Notes under the pieces: model-generated
What the model saw: only the letters and a program-made list of their open reading frames with translations
Database searches by the model: none
What the model was told of the DNA's origin: nothing
Program-made: the position numbers and the translations under genes
Shown: positions 50,402 to 58,441 of the stretch, piece after piece
How positions within the stretch are numbered: the stretch's first letter is position 1
Layout of the letters: every line of letters starts with the position of its first letter
NCBI RefSeq assembly: GCF_003713065.1
Contig: NZ_CP033433.1
Location: forward strand, 1,275,001-1,339,000
Direction: 5' to 3'
Length of the DNA: 64,000 nt
Origin: Cohnella candidum
GTDB taxonomy: Bacteria; Bacillota; Bacilli; Paenibacillales; Paenibacillaceae

Positions 50402-52444
50402 ATGAAATGGAGCTCTGTTAACAGCGCATCGGCCGCCGGACAGGAAATCAGGATTTATCCTCCGGACCGGCAGGATGGAGATACTTACTTACAGTTTGCC
50501 TCTATGTTGGAGGTATGGAATCCGGAAACGGGGGAGACGGAAGAAGTCCCCGTTCGGGACATACAGTCTGTCGGGGAGGGCTTCCGGGCGGCGGGGGAAT
50601 CCGCGTTATTCGAAGCCGCTTCGGAATGGGTTGCCGTCCAAGGAGAAGGTGGCGGTTTCGACGTCACCCTGACGTTAAATTATAAGGGAGACCAGCCTTC
50701 GGCGTTCGGCTTGACGGTTCGCGGCGGGCTCATCGGACCGGGACGGCCCGATTGGATGATCCCCGGCGCCTTCTACAAAGAAAACCGCTTCGAGAAAAAT
50801 TTGCGTCCCTATCCCCGTTACGATTACAACGGCGGAGATCCCGAGAAAATGGTGTCGGACTTCTGGTCGTTCCGCGCCGACCGGGCCGCGCTCCCGGCCG
50901 TATTCGCCTGGAACGACGGCATGTGCGGCGCTCTGTGCGTCGACGAGATGTCGGAGCTGGGCCTAAACGGTCTCGGATTCCGGGGTAACGCCGAGGGGAC
51001 TTCCATCTGGCTGCAGTTCCCGTACAGGGAAGAGCCGGTGACCTTCGTCGGCAGCGCCGTGCCGCAGCCGGCCGACCGGACGTCATTCCGGTTCGAGCCG
51101 GGGGTTTCTGTGACGCTACGATGGAAAGTTTATGCGGCGGAAGCGGACCCCCATGCGTACAATCCGTTCGTTCGGCGGATGTACCGCTTTCACGGGAAGG
51201 AGCACGGCTTAAATCCGTGGATGGGCCTCGAGAAAGCGGCCGAGCTGACCGCATACGGTTTGTATACGTGGCACTACCACCCCGAGAACCAGCTTCTGTA
51301 CGAGACGGCGGCGTTTGATCGCGAGTTTAACAACAATGTCAAAGGCATGGGCGACCGTCCCCACATGCACGTCGGGTGGGTGAGCGGCGCACCGTACGCA
51401 TACGCCTTGCTCGCCTACGGACGGCGAAAGGGGCATGAAGCATACACGGACGCCGGCATCGGCGTGCTCGACAAAGTCGCGTCCGGACTTGCGCCCAACG
51501 GCACTTTCTGGGCTTCCTGGGTCGAAGGCAAGGGATGGACGGCCGGTTGGAACCCGAAATCGACGTGGCTGCAGGCGCGTACGATCGCGGAAGCCACGCT
51601 GTTCATGGCGAGGGCGCTGGCGTTCGAGAAAAGCCGGGGCTTCTCGCATCCCGAGTGGGAGAAGGCCGTGCTCTCCAATCTCCGTTTCGCGGCGACGCAC
51701 CAGCGGGAAGACGGAAATTTCGGCTCCTACTACCACTGCGAAACCGGAGACGTCGAGGAATGGGACGGCGCGGGAGGACTGTTGTGGATTGCCGCGCTGC
51801 TCGAAGGGGCGTCTTATTTCGGGGAAACGGCCTTCACGGAAGCCGCTCGCAAAGCCGGCGGCTATTATAAGCGTTTCGTGCTCGAGGAGTACATCTATGG
51901 CGCGCCGGAAGACGTGCATTTGACGCCGACGTCGGAGGATGCGTACAATGCGGTCGTGTCCTACGTGATGCTGTACGAGTCCGACCGGAATCCGGAGTGG
52001 CTTGGGCTCGCGTCCAGCGCGGCGGATTGGATGATGACTTTCCGTTGGACGTATAACTTGCAGTTTCCGGCTCATACGCTGCTCGCGCAATACGATTACC
52101 GGTCGCGGGGAGCGGATCAGGCTTCGACGTCCAACCAGCATCTGCACAACTACGGGTTGTTCTGCGTGCCGGAAATGCTCCGGCTCTGGAATTACACCAA
52201 GGACGATTATTATCTGGAACGGACGCGGGACCATATTGCGTGCTTCCTGCAGTTCATCGCCAGGGAAGACGGGGATTTCAACGCGTATAAGGGCATGGTT
52301 ACGGAGCGGTTCTACAACACCAACTGCTTCCAGCCCAAAGGCATGATGCTGACGTTATCGCACTCTTGGTGCATCGGCCTCATTCTGTACGCGGCCCAAG
52401 AAGCGCTGCCGATGGCGGAAGCGTTGGGTTTATCCGCCGACTAA
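50402..52444 (+). CDS. Uncharacterised (alpha/alpha)6-barrel glycosidase-like protein
   Basis: A 680-residue soluble protein, the last gene of the operon. The first 270 residues look beta-rich; from GLEKAAELTAYGLYTWHYHPENQLL onward it has repeated helical hairpins (AYALLAYGRRKGHEAYTDAGIGVLDKV; ARTIAEATLFMARALAFEKS) like six-hairpin glycosidases. Conserved-looking acidic and aromatic stretches are CETGDVEEWDGAGGLLW and LTPTSEDAYNAVVSYVM. I cannot assign a known GH family. By position it should act on the same glycan, perhaps as a uronidase, epimerase-like or lyase-like enzyme. No signal peptide. GAGGTG precedes the ATG, and a terminator follows at 52455. Confidence 0.7.
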   Translation: MKWSSVNSASAAGQEIRIYPPDRQDGDTYLQFASMLEVWNPETGETEEVPVRDIQSVGEGFRAAGESALFEAASEWVAVQGEGGGFDVTLTLNYKGDQPSAFGLTVRGGLIGPGRPDWMIPGAFYKENRFEKNLRPYPRYDYNGGDPEKMVSDFWSFRADRAALPAVFAWNDGMCGALCVDEMSELGLNGLGFRGNAEGTSIWLQFPYREEPVTFVGSAVPQPADRTSFRFEPGVSVTLRWKVYAAEADPHAYNPFVRRMYRFHGKEHGLNPWMGLEKAAELTAYGLYTWHYHPENQLLYETAAFDREFNNNVKGMGDRPHMHVGWVSGAPYAYALLAYGRRKGHEAYTDAGIGVLDKVASGLAPNGTFWASWVEGKGWTAGWNPKSTWLQARTIAEATLFMARALAFEKSRGFSHPEWEKAVLSNLRFAATHQREDGNFGSYYHCETGDVEEWDGAGGLLWIAALLEGASYFGETAFTEAARKAGGYYKRFVLEEYIYGAPEDVHLTPTSEDAYNAVVSYVMLYESDRNPEWLGLASSAADWMMTFRWTYNLQFPAHTLLAQYDYRSRGADQASTSNQHLHNYGLFCVPEMLRLWNYTKDDYYLERTRDHIACFLQFIAREDGDFNAYKGMVTERFYNTNCFQPKGMMLTLSHSWCIGLILYAAQEALPMAEALGLSAD

Positions 52445-52454
52445 AGTGAGGGAG

Positions 52455-52481
52455 GGGCCGCCGCAAGGCGGTCCTTTTTTT
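52455..52481 (+). terminator. Terminator of the 26-kb catabolic operon
   Basis: An 8-bp stem GGGCCGCC/GGCGGTCC (one G-T pair) is closed by a stable GCAA tetraloop and followed by seven T residues. Confidence 0.9.
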
Positions 52482-52512
52482 GCAGGATCGAGAGAGGATT
52501 ACACATCCGAGA

Positions 52513-52541
52513 TAGGCAACCGTTCCGTTCAAGTTTATAAT
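52513..52541 (+). promoter_or_regulatory. Promoter of the diguanylate cyclase gene
   Basis: A perfect -10 TATAAT (52536-52541) and a weak -35 TAGGCA (52513-52518) are 17 bases apart, with the predicted start near 52548. Confidence 0.5.
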
Positions 52542-52592
52542 TTAAGTATTCGAGGTTCCTGGATGCTCATGTTTTGGGAAAGATGGTGATGA

Positions 52593-53480
52593 ATGTTGCA
52601 GCGAGAAGAAGGTTTCGAACCGATATTGGACATTCAGGAAATGTTCACGTTCATCGCGGAGAAATCCCAAAACATCATTTCTTCATACTCAGCGGACGGC
52701 ATATTTACTTATATCTCTCCGTCCGTGAAGGCTCTGCTTGGTTATACGCCTGAAGAGGTCATCGGAAGGCCGGCAACGGACTTCAATCACCCGGAAGACA
52801 ATATCAAATTGCGGGGATTCCGAGACACCTTCGTGATCGATCAGGATACGGTGCGATTTACCGGACGCGTACGGCATAAAAACGGGCAATATCGCTGGTT
52901 TGAGACGACCGTGGAGTATATTCGCGAACCGTCAGAAAACATCATTCAGACGATCGGCGTCGGGCGTGACATTACGGACCGCAAAGAAGCGGAAGAAACC
53001 ATTTCGTTTCTCGCTTATCACGACGCTTTGACCGATCTGCCGAACCGGCGTTTGTTTACGGATCACGTTCGCGAGAAGTTAGTCGAACACGCCGGTCTTC
53101 ACGGATTGATGCTGCTGGATTTGGATGGATTTAAATGCGTGAACGATACGTTTGGACATGACGTTGGCGACTTGCTTTTGACGGAAGCGGCAAAAAGGTT
53201 GAAAAATACGGTGGGAGACAGAGGGTTCGCGGCTCGCTGGGGCGGGGATGAGTTTACGATTTTTCTCGCCCGCCTCTCCCAAAGGGAAGAGTTGGAGGAG
53301 TTCATTCGCCGGATTGAGGAAGTCATTTCCGAGCCATTTCTGATTGAAGGCCATTCGCTGTCCGTTCGCGCAAGCATCGGCTCCTCGTTGTACCCCGAAG
53401 ATGGAGAATCCGTGGAGTCGCTTATCCGCAAAGCCGATTCCGGGATGTATCGCGTGAAAAACCGGGAGAAAAAGCCGTGA
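52593..53480 (+). CDS. PAS-GGDEF diguanylate cyclase
   Basis: A 295-residue cytoplasmic protein. A PAS sensor (YSADGIFTYISPSVKALLGYTPEEVIG) with a PAC end (TIGVGRDITDRKEAEE) covers residues 20-135, followed by a GGDEF domain starting LAYHDALTDLPNRRLF. The active-site motif is intact as G217-G218-D219-E220-F221, so it should synthesise cyclic di-GMP from GTP. The PAS signal is unknown. There is no membrane helix and no EAL domain. ATG at 52593 with GGTGAT upstream; apparently a single gene with its own promoter. Confidence 0.93.
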   Translation: MLQREEGFEPILDIQEMFTFIAEKSQNIISSYSADGIFTYISPSVKALLGYTPEEVIGRPATDFNHPEDNIKLRGFRDTFVIDQDTVRFTGRVRHKNGQYRWFETTVEYIREPSENIIQTIGVGRDITDRKEAEETISFLAYHDALTDLPNRRLFTDHVREKLVEHAGLHGLMLLDLDGFKCVNDTFGHDVGDLLLTEAAKRLKNTVGDRGFAARWGGDEFTIFLARLSQREELEEFIRRIEEVISEPFLIEGHSLSVRASIGSSLYPEDGESVESLIRKADSGMYRVKNREKKP

Positions 53481-53582
53481 AAATCGAGGGCTAAACGGCG
53501 ATCTTGGAGTCATTTGCGGAACGGTTTTATCGGATGGTATGATGGACCTGCCAATGACTACCGACAAGGAGAGATCGAACGA

Positions 53583-54083
53583 ATGTATCAATCTCTGCAG
53601 GAATTTCAAGCCGATTGGGCGCACGAATCCTCGCTCACGCTGAAAGTGCTCTCCGTCCTGACCGACGAGTCCTTAAAGCAAGCCGTATCCGAAACGAAAG
53701 GCAGAACGCTGGGGCAATTGGCGTGGCATGTGGCGACAAGCGTCACGGGCATGTTCGGAGCCGGCGGCGTGCAGGTGGATGCACCGGGCTTCGCAGCTCC
53801 CGTGCCGAACCGCGCGCAAGAAATCGTTGACTGTTATCGGAAAGCAAGCGAAGGCGCCGCGGCCGCGCTTCGGGAACAGTGGACCGACGCCAAGCTGTCG
53901 GAGAAATTGCTGCTGTTCGGATCGATCGACACCACCTACGCCGGATTGCTGAATCTCATCATTCGCCATGTAATCCATCACCGCGGACAAATGACGATCC
54001 TGATGCGGCAAGCCGGCCTCGTTCCTCCGGGCGTTTACGGACCGAACGAGGAAGAAAACGCTGCGATGAGAGCAAATCATTAA
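53583..54083 (+). CDS. DinB/YfiT-like metalloprotein 1
   Basis: A 166-residue four-helix-bundle protein of the DinB superfamily. The metal-site histidines are in LGQLAWHVATSVTGMFG and IIRHVIHHRGQMTIL (HxxxHxxGQ type). In Firmicutes many DinB proteins are bacillithiol or other thiol S-transferases, so a detoxification role is possible. The ATG at 53583 follows AAGGAGAG. It is the first of three DinB-type genes within 2.4 kb. Confidence 0.85.
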   Translation: MYQSLQEFQADWAHESSLTLKVLSVLTDESLKQAVSETKGRTLGQLAWHVATSVTGMFGAGGVQVDAPGFAAPVPNRAQEIVDCYRKASEGAAAALREQWTDAKLSEKLLLFGSIDTTYAGLLNLIIRHVIHHRGQMTILMRQAGLVPPGVYGPNEEENAAMRANH

Positions 54084-54107
54084 TCGGATCGCCAGCCTTC
54101 AAACCGC

Positions 54108-54136
54108 AATCCCCAACTTCCGTTGGGGATTCTTTT
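54108..54136 (+). terminator. Terminator after the first DinB gene
   Basis: A perfect 10-bp stem AATCCCCAAC/GTTGGGGATT with loop TTCC is followed by CTTTTT. Confidence 0.88.
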
Positions 54137-54219
54137 TGCGAAACGGCGATTTTGACCCGAAGCCTGTTAGGGACGGTCGCCGCGGGAATCGTCTCGATCA
54201 CGTTGCTGCGTTTGTTGTT

Positions 54220-54693
54220 TTAATCCCAAATCTGGGGCCTGTCGAGACCGGCCATTCGCATATACTGCAAAAACTGTCCCGCGTGCACGGCATCATGGTA
54301 GGAGATTCGAAGCAGCATATCCCCGAGTTGACGGCGGTAGCCCACGTCGCTTCGATCAATGACCCGGGTTCGCAGCTCTTCCTCCGACAGAGTCTCCACA
54401 TAAGTGATGAAGTCGCGAAAGTAGGGTTCGGACAACGCGATTTCTTGCTCAACGGATACAACGGGCTCATCCGCGTACGGCGGTTGCGTTTTCGATGGCA
54501 AAGAACCGTTGTTTTTCAAGATCATATGGTATCCGTAACTGGCGCCCCATACGTGGCGGATCATTTCACCGAAAGATAATGCGTGCCGATCCGGGCGCCA
54601 CGTCAACCATTCGTCCGGCAGGGACCTCCATAACAGAATCGACCGACGGCGCGTTTCCTTCAAATTCAAAATAGCGAGTTCCGCAGCGTTCAA
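54220..54693 (-). CDS. DinB-family metalloprotein 2
   Basis: A DinB-like protein of about 157 residues on the minus strand. Metal-site histidines lie in EMIRHVWGASYGYH and RISYHDAVHAGQFLQYM. The TTG start at 54693 has GGAGG 9 bases upstream; a longer frame to 54759 would run through the divergent promoter. It is transcribed divergently from the ArsR-family regulator and shares its regulatory region, so it is probably a target of that regulator. It is more distant in sequence from the other two DinB genes here than a recent duplicate would be. Confidence 0.82.
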   Translation of the reverse strand: MNAAELAILNLKETRRRSILLWRSLPDEWLTWRPDRHALSFGEMIRHVWGASYGYHMILKNNGSLPSKTQPPYADEPVVSVEQEIALSEPYFRDFITYVETLSEEELRTRVIDRSDVGYRRQLGDMLLRISYHDAVHAGQFLQYMRMAGLDRPQIWD

Positions 54694-54729
54694 GCGATGA
54701 TTCCTCCTTAAGCGATGGGTGACGAATTC

Positions 54730-54759
54730 ATTGTAGGACGAAAAAGTTTCGGGTATCAT
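54730..54759. promoter_or_regulatory. Divergent promoter/operator between DinB-2 and the ArsR regulator
   Basis: Plus strand: -35 TTGTAG (54731-54736), 17-base spacer, -10 TATCAT (54754-54759). Minus strand: -10 TACAAT (54735-54730) overlaps that -35. Between them lies the palindrome CGAAA-AAG-TTTCG (54739-54751). The plus-strand start is predicted at 54766, the A of the regulator's ATG. Confidence 0.6.
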
Positions 54760-54765
54760 CGAAAT

Positions 54766-55464
54766 ATGAATGCATATCCGGATTTTTCTTATGTCGCAAA
54801 GTTAATCGCGGAGCCGGCAAGGGCGGCCATCCTGAATGGCCTCATGGACGGGAGCTCACTGCCGGCCGGCGAGTTGGCCTACAGGGCTAGCGTTTCCGCA
54901 CCCACGATCAGCTCCCATCTCGCTAAATTAGTAGAGGGGGGCCTCATTACCGTACATCAGCAAGGCCGCCACCGTTACTTTAAAATCGCCGACGCATCGG
55001 TTGCGGAAATCCTGGAGAAGCTTGGAACATTAGCGCCTCCCGTACAGGTCCGTTCGCTTCGACAATCCGAAGAATTGAAACGGGTTCGTCGTGCACGTAC
55101 ATGTTACGACCACTTGGCTGGAGAACTGGGAGTAGGCTTGGCCGAATCGTTGGTGAAAAGGAATATGATCATACTCGAAAACGGGGAATACGCGGTTACG
55201 GAGCCGGGAAAGGAGCTGTTCTCACGCTGGGGAATCCGTCTCGAGGAAGCGAGGGTGAAGCGAAGGGTCTTCGCGAAGGCTTGCCTGGACTGGAGCGAGA
55301 GGAGGTTTCATATCTCGGGCTGGTTGGGAGCGGCGATGGCAACGCGATTCTTCGAACTCGGATGGATCGAAAGGGTCGACGGCAGTCGAGCGGTCCGACT
55401 TACGGAAGCAGGCAAGGCTGCCTTGAGGGAGGATCTGGGATATGTTGAAACTATTCGAATATAA
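54766..55464 (+). CDS. ArsR-family (winged-helix) transcriptional regulator
   Basis: A 232-residue regulator. The N-terminal ArsR winged helix covers residues 5-75 (AKLIAEPARAAILNGLMDGSSLPAGELAYRA, then APTISSHLAKLVEGGLITV and a wing HQQGRHRYFKI). The C-terminal half (to residue 232) contains a second helical/winged-looking region ending LTEAGKAALREDLG. Metal-binding cysteines of classical ArsR are not apparent. No ribosome binding site precedes the ATG and the predicted mRNA start coincides with it, so the mRNA may be leaderless. It overlaps the next DinB gene by 23 bases and is divergent from another DinB gene. Confidence 0.85.
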   Translation: MNAYPDFSYVAKLIAEPARAAILNGLMDGSSLPAGELAYRASVSAPTISSHLAKLVEGGLITVHQQGRHRYFKIADASVAEILEKLGTLAPPVQVRSLRQSEELKRVRRARTCYDHLAGELGVGLAESLVKRNMIILENGEYAVTEPGKELFSRWGIRLEEARVKRRVFAKACLDWSERRFHISGWLGAAMATRFFELGWIERVDGSRAVRLTEAGKAALREDLGYVETIRI

Positions 55465-55918
55465 CTGGCAAGTTCGCCAAGATTGGTTCGATTGGTGCGA
55501 GACGGTGAGTGAAGAAGAGTTGATGAAAAAACGCACCGGCGGCATCGGCTATATCCTTCCCACTCTGTATCACATAGTGGCGGTCGAGTATGGCTGGATC
55601 TGCGGGGGCATTCAAGGTATAACGATTGAAATCCCTTCGTTCGAGGCGGTGGCCGGCTTGCAGCAAATCAGAGCTTGGTCAGCCCGCTGCCACGCGGAAC
55701 TTGCTCCATTCGTCTACGGCTGGAATGACGGCTTGGAAGACCGCATCATGATCGATATCACGGATGAAGGGGAACGGGAAGCTCACACATACGGCGAAGT
55801 GATGCGGCACGTCATTGCCCATGAAATCCACCACATCGGTCAATTATCGGTTTGGTCGCGAGAAATCGGGAAGAAGCCGGTGAGTGCGAATTTGATCGGC
55901 AGAGGGTTATTCGATTGA
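55442..55918 (+). CDS. DinB-family metalloprotein 3
   Basis: A 158-residue DinB-superfamily protein. Histidines of the metal site are in PTLYHIVAVEYGWI and VIAHEIHHIGQLSVW. The start lies inside the end of the ArsR gene with GGAGG upstream, giving a translationally coupled operon. It overlaps the following HNH-like gene by four bases (TTGA). The likely role is thiol-dependent detoxification controlled by the coupled regulator; this is inferred from family and context. Confidence 0.85.
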   Translation: MLKLFEYNWQVRQDWFDWCETVSEEELMKKRTGGIGYILPTLYHIVAVEYGWICGGIQGITIEIPSFEAVAGLQQIRAWSARCHAELAPFVYGWNDGLEDRIMIDITDEGEREAHTYGEVMRHVIAHEIHHIGQLSVWSREIGKKPVSANLIGRGLFD

Positions 55919-56373
55919 CAGAAGCCAAGCCGCAAGTACGCAAGAGAAACGAGCTCATTCATTTCTTGCCCTCAACGATCACAATCGAACAATTGAAAGC
56001 GATGAAAATAGGGGCGGTTTGTGAGCTGACCGGCTCTTCCTCGGATGTCACGGTGGATCATTTTATTCCGGTTGCATGGGGGCACGGCGGTCAATACACG
56101 GGCAATCTGTTTTTCGTCAAACGGAAACTGAACGTGTTGAAATCGAATTTGAATCCGTTCAAGTGGATTAAGAAAGCGGCGCTAAGCGAAGATTTGAACT
56201 TGACAAAGTGGGACCGGCTGGTGAGGCGTCTGGCGGAAGAAAACGAACTGAGCGTGAAGGAATTCCGGCGTTACGTCAATTGGTGCGAGAAGCATAAAAG
56301 AACGAAAGAGCAACTGCTGGCGGATCGCAGGCCGTCGCTGGTATTGTGGTTGGAGGACTCGGCGCAGCATTAA
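55915..56373 (+). CDS. HNH-endonuclease-like protein
   Basis: A 152-residue protein with a possible HNH/beta-beta-alpha-metal core: VCELTGSSSDVTVDHFIPVAWGHGGQYTGNLFFV. The DH, the GG and the NL pattern are present, but the last His is not obvious (RKLNVLKSN) and there are no zinc cysteine pairs, so activity is uncertain. The C-terminus is basic. The TTG at 55915 overlaps the DinB stop and has AGAGGG upstream; a frame beginning at 55852 lies within the DinB gene. Confidence 0.55.
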   Translation: MTEAKPQVRKRNELIHFLPSTITIEQLKAMKIGAVCELTGSSSDVTVDHFIPVAWGHGGQYTGNLFFVKRKLNVLKSNLNPFKWIKKAALSEDLNLTKWDRLVRRLAEENELSVKEFRRYVNWCEKHKRTKEQLLADRRPSLVLWLEDSAQH

Positions 56374-56408
56374 AAAACGATCGCTCCCGGCAGGGAACGA
56401 TCGTTTTT
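56373..56408. terminator. Bidirectional terminator
   Basis: The stem AAAAACGATCGCTCCC/GGGAACGATCGTTTTT (two mismatched bases) with loop GGCA lies between the convergent HNH-like and SLH genes and has A/T runs on both sides. Confidence 0.85.
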
Positions 56409-56413
56409 CCGTA

Positions 56414-57430
56414 TTACTGCTCTTCGTTGTAAATTTTCCAAATGTCCCCGACCTTGATGAGATAGTAACGTCCATCCAAGCTTTCGGTTTCTTCTTGCGT
56501 AGAGTTCTGATATGTTGCGGTGACCTTAATTTTACCTCCCGTAGAATCTACCACCGCCAATCGATCCGAAAGCTCCGACACTTTCAATTGTTCTTCGGAA
56601 AGGATTTCGGCTTTGAATTGTACGTTGTTGTTGATCATGTCTTTCATTTCTTCCACGGCATCCATGTGATAGGCCAACTCGTAGCCCGTGAAATTCGTTA
56701 GATAGTTATCGATCGGCCCCGTATTGATGGCTTCGACTTGTTCCTTCACCGAGCGGTTGATGGCATCGAACAACTCGGCTTCACTTGGAAGGCTTGTGTT
56801 TTCTTTCATGACGGCTCGGTTGAGCACGACCATCACCTGGGCACGCGTTGCCCAATTTTTCGGGGAGAACGTCGTTGCCGTCGTACCGCTGATGATGCCG
56901 GTGTTGTACGCTTTTTCAATAGACTCCGTCGCGTAGAATTGGGGGACATCCGTAAATTGGGTCGTACCGGTGTTAAAAGTAATCGATTGTTTGGATTCGA
57001 ATGCTTGGACGATCATCGTGGCCATTTCGGCGCGGGTGATTTTCTTGGAAACTCCGAAATGGGCGGCATCGATTCCGTTAACGATTCCGAGCGCGCTGGC
57101 GATACGAATTTGGTTGGTGTACCAATAGCCGGAACGCACGTCTTCGAAGTTCTTGCCCGGCAAATCCGTGTTCAAGCCGAGAATTTGAACCAGGGCCACG
57201 ACGAATTCGGCACGCGTCATATAGCCGTCCGGATCAAAATGCGTGTAACCGTCGGCATCGATGTATTTTCCTTTGACGAAGTCGGCGTTCAGGAAGTTAT
57301 CGATATAAGACTGAGCCCAATGTCCATCAATATCTGCAGCGATGTATCGATCGGACTCTGCGGCGAAAGCGGGAACGGTAAATACCAGCGACATCAGCAG
57401 AAGGGCGGCCGTGGTAAACAGTTTTTTCAT
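56414..57430 (-). CDS. S-layer homology (SLH) domain surface protein
   Basis: A 338-residue exported protein. The signal peptide ends VPAFAAES. Three SLH repeats follow: DGHWAQSYIDNFLNADFVKG...GYMTRAEFVVALVQ; FEDVRSGYWYTNQI...KKITRAEMATMIVQ; FTDVPQFYATESIEKAYNTGIISG...NWATRAQVMVVLNR. SLH repeats anchor proteins to pyruvylated secondary cell-wall polymers. The C-terminal 140 residues (EAINTGPIDNYLTNFTGYELAYHMD to the end) look like a small alpha/beta domain with an NTF2-like feel and no recognised activity. AGGGAGAG precedes the ATG. Confidence 0.92.
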   Translation of the reverse strand: MKKLFTTAALLLMSLVFTVPAFAAESDRYIAADIDGHWAQSYIDNFLNADFVKGKYIDADGYTHFDPDGYMTRAEFVVALVQILGLNTDLPGKNFEDVRSGYWYTNQIRIASALGIVNGIDAAHFGVSKKITRAEMATMIVQAFESKQSITFNTGTTQFTDVPQFYATESIEKAYNTGIISGTTATTFSPKNWATRAQVMVVLNRAVMKENTSLPSEAELFDAINRSVKEQVEAINTGPIDNYLTNFTGYELAYHMDAVEEMKDMINNNVQFKAEILSEEQLKVSELSDRLAVVDSTGGKIKVTATYQNSTQEETESLDGRYYLIKVGDIWKIYNEEQ

Positions 57431-57527
57431 CGTCTCTCTCCCTATTTCTGTAATGAAACACAGGGAAAATCATAGCAAATGAACGCCCGGCATTTCATTA
57501 GGAGGTTAAAGGTAAATAGCGGCCAGG

Positions 57528-57563
57528 CTGCCAAATGGCAGACGTCATTCGACATGATACAAT
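57528..57563 (+). promoter_or_regulatory. modA promoter with palindrome over the -35
   Basis: A -35 ATGGCA (57535-57540) and -10 TACAAT (57558-57563) are 17 bases apart. The perfect palindrome CTGCCA-AA-TGGCAG (57528-57541) covers the -35 and could bind a repressor. Confidence 0.5.
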
Positions 57564-57588
57564 GAAATAGAATGAAGAGGAGAGGGAT

Positions 57589-58398
57589 GTGCGAGGAATG
57601 GTGAAGAGTCGTACGGTTTTGTTATTCGTGTTCGTCTTCTCGATGGTATTGGCAGGCTGCAGCAAACCGTCGAAGTCGGCAGATTCTGCCGCAGATCAAA
57701 AGGTCGAGGTAACCGTCTCGGCTGCCGCCAGCCTCACCGATGCGTTGGGTGAAATCCAAAAAAACTACGAATCCGCGCATGGCAACGTCAAATTGAACTT
57801 TAACTTCGGAGCTTCCGGCGCTCTGCAGCAACAGATCGAGCAAGGCGCGCCGGCCGATTTGTTTTTGTCCGCCGCTTCGAAGAATATGAAGGCGCTTATA
57901 GATAAGAAGTTGATCGATGCCGACAACCAAATCCCGTTGTTGACGAACGAATTGGTCGTGGTGACTCCGGCGGAAGGCAGCATTCCCATCGGGAGTTTAA
58001 CGGATCTCACGAACAGCGGCGTGAAGAAGGTCGCGATCGGCATTCCCGACAGCGTTCCTGCCGGCAATTACGCCAAGCAGGCGTTGACGGCCGCCAAGCT
58101 GTGGGATGCGCTGCAGGGCAAAATGGTTCAAGGGAAGGACGTCAGACAAGTCCTTCAATACGTGGAAACCGGCAATGCCGATGCCGGTTTCGTTTACAAG
58201 ACCGATGCGTTAACATCCTCGAAGGTAAAAACCGCGGTAACGGTGGATCCCGCAACCTACCCGGCCATCGAGTATCCGATCGGGATCGTGAAAGCGACGA
58301 AACACGGCAAAGAAGCGAAAGTTTTTTACGATTACCTTCAATCGAAGGAAGCGCTGGATGTTTTCGTGAAGTACGGATTTTCCATTCCCGCAAAATGA
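57589..58398 (+). CDS. modA: Molybdate-binding lipoprotein
   Basis: A 269-residue ModA-type binding protein. Lipobox VLAGC, then VEVTVSAAASLTDALGEIQKNY, NFGASGALQQQIEQGAPADLFLSA (oxyanion-binding Ser region) and GKDVRQVLQYVETGNADAGFVYKTDA (C-terminal ligand region with Tyr). It captures molybdate or tungstate for ModBC. No modB or modC follows: the next gene is on the other strand after a terminator, so modA is an orphan here. The GTG start at 57589 suits GAGGAGAGGG; ATG 57598 is possible. Molybdate supply would fit a nitrate reductase encoded elsewhere. Confidence 0.92.
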   Translation: MRGMVKSRTVLLFVFVFSMVLAGCSKPSKSADSAADQKVEVTVSAAASLTDALGEIQKNYESAHGNVKLNFNFGASGALQQQIEQGAPADLFLSAASKNMKALIDKKLIDADNQIPLLTNELVVVTPAEGSIPIGSLTDLTNSGVKKVAIGIPDSVPAGNYAKQALTAAKLWDALQGKMVQGKDVRQVLQYVETGNADAGFVYKTDALTSSKVKTAVTVDPATYPAIEYPIGIVKATKHGKEAKVFYDYLQSKEALDVFVKYGFSIPAK

Positions 58399-58403
58399 CG
58401 AAG

Positions 58404-58438
58404 AAAGACCCGATCATCGCTTGCGTGATCGGGTCTTT
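58404..58438. terminator. Bidirectional terminator
   Basis: A perfect 13-bp stem AAAGACCCGATCA/TGATCGGGTCTTT with a 9-base loop lies between the convergent modA and CBS genes. Confidence 0.88.
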
Positions 58439-58441
58439 CCG

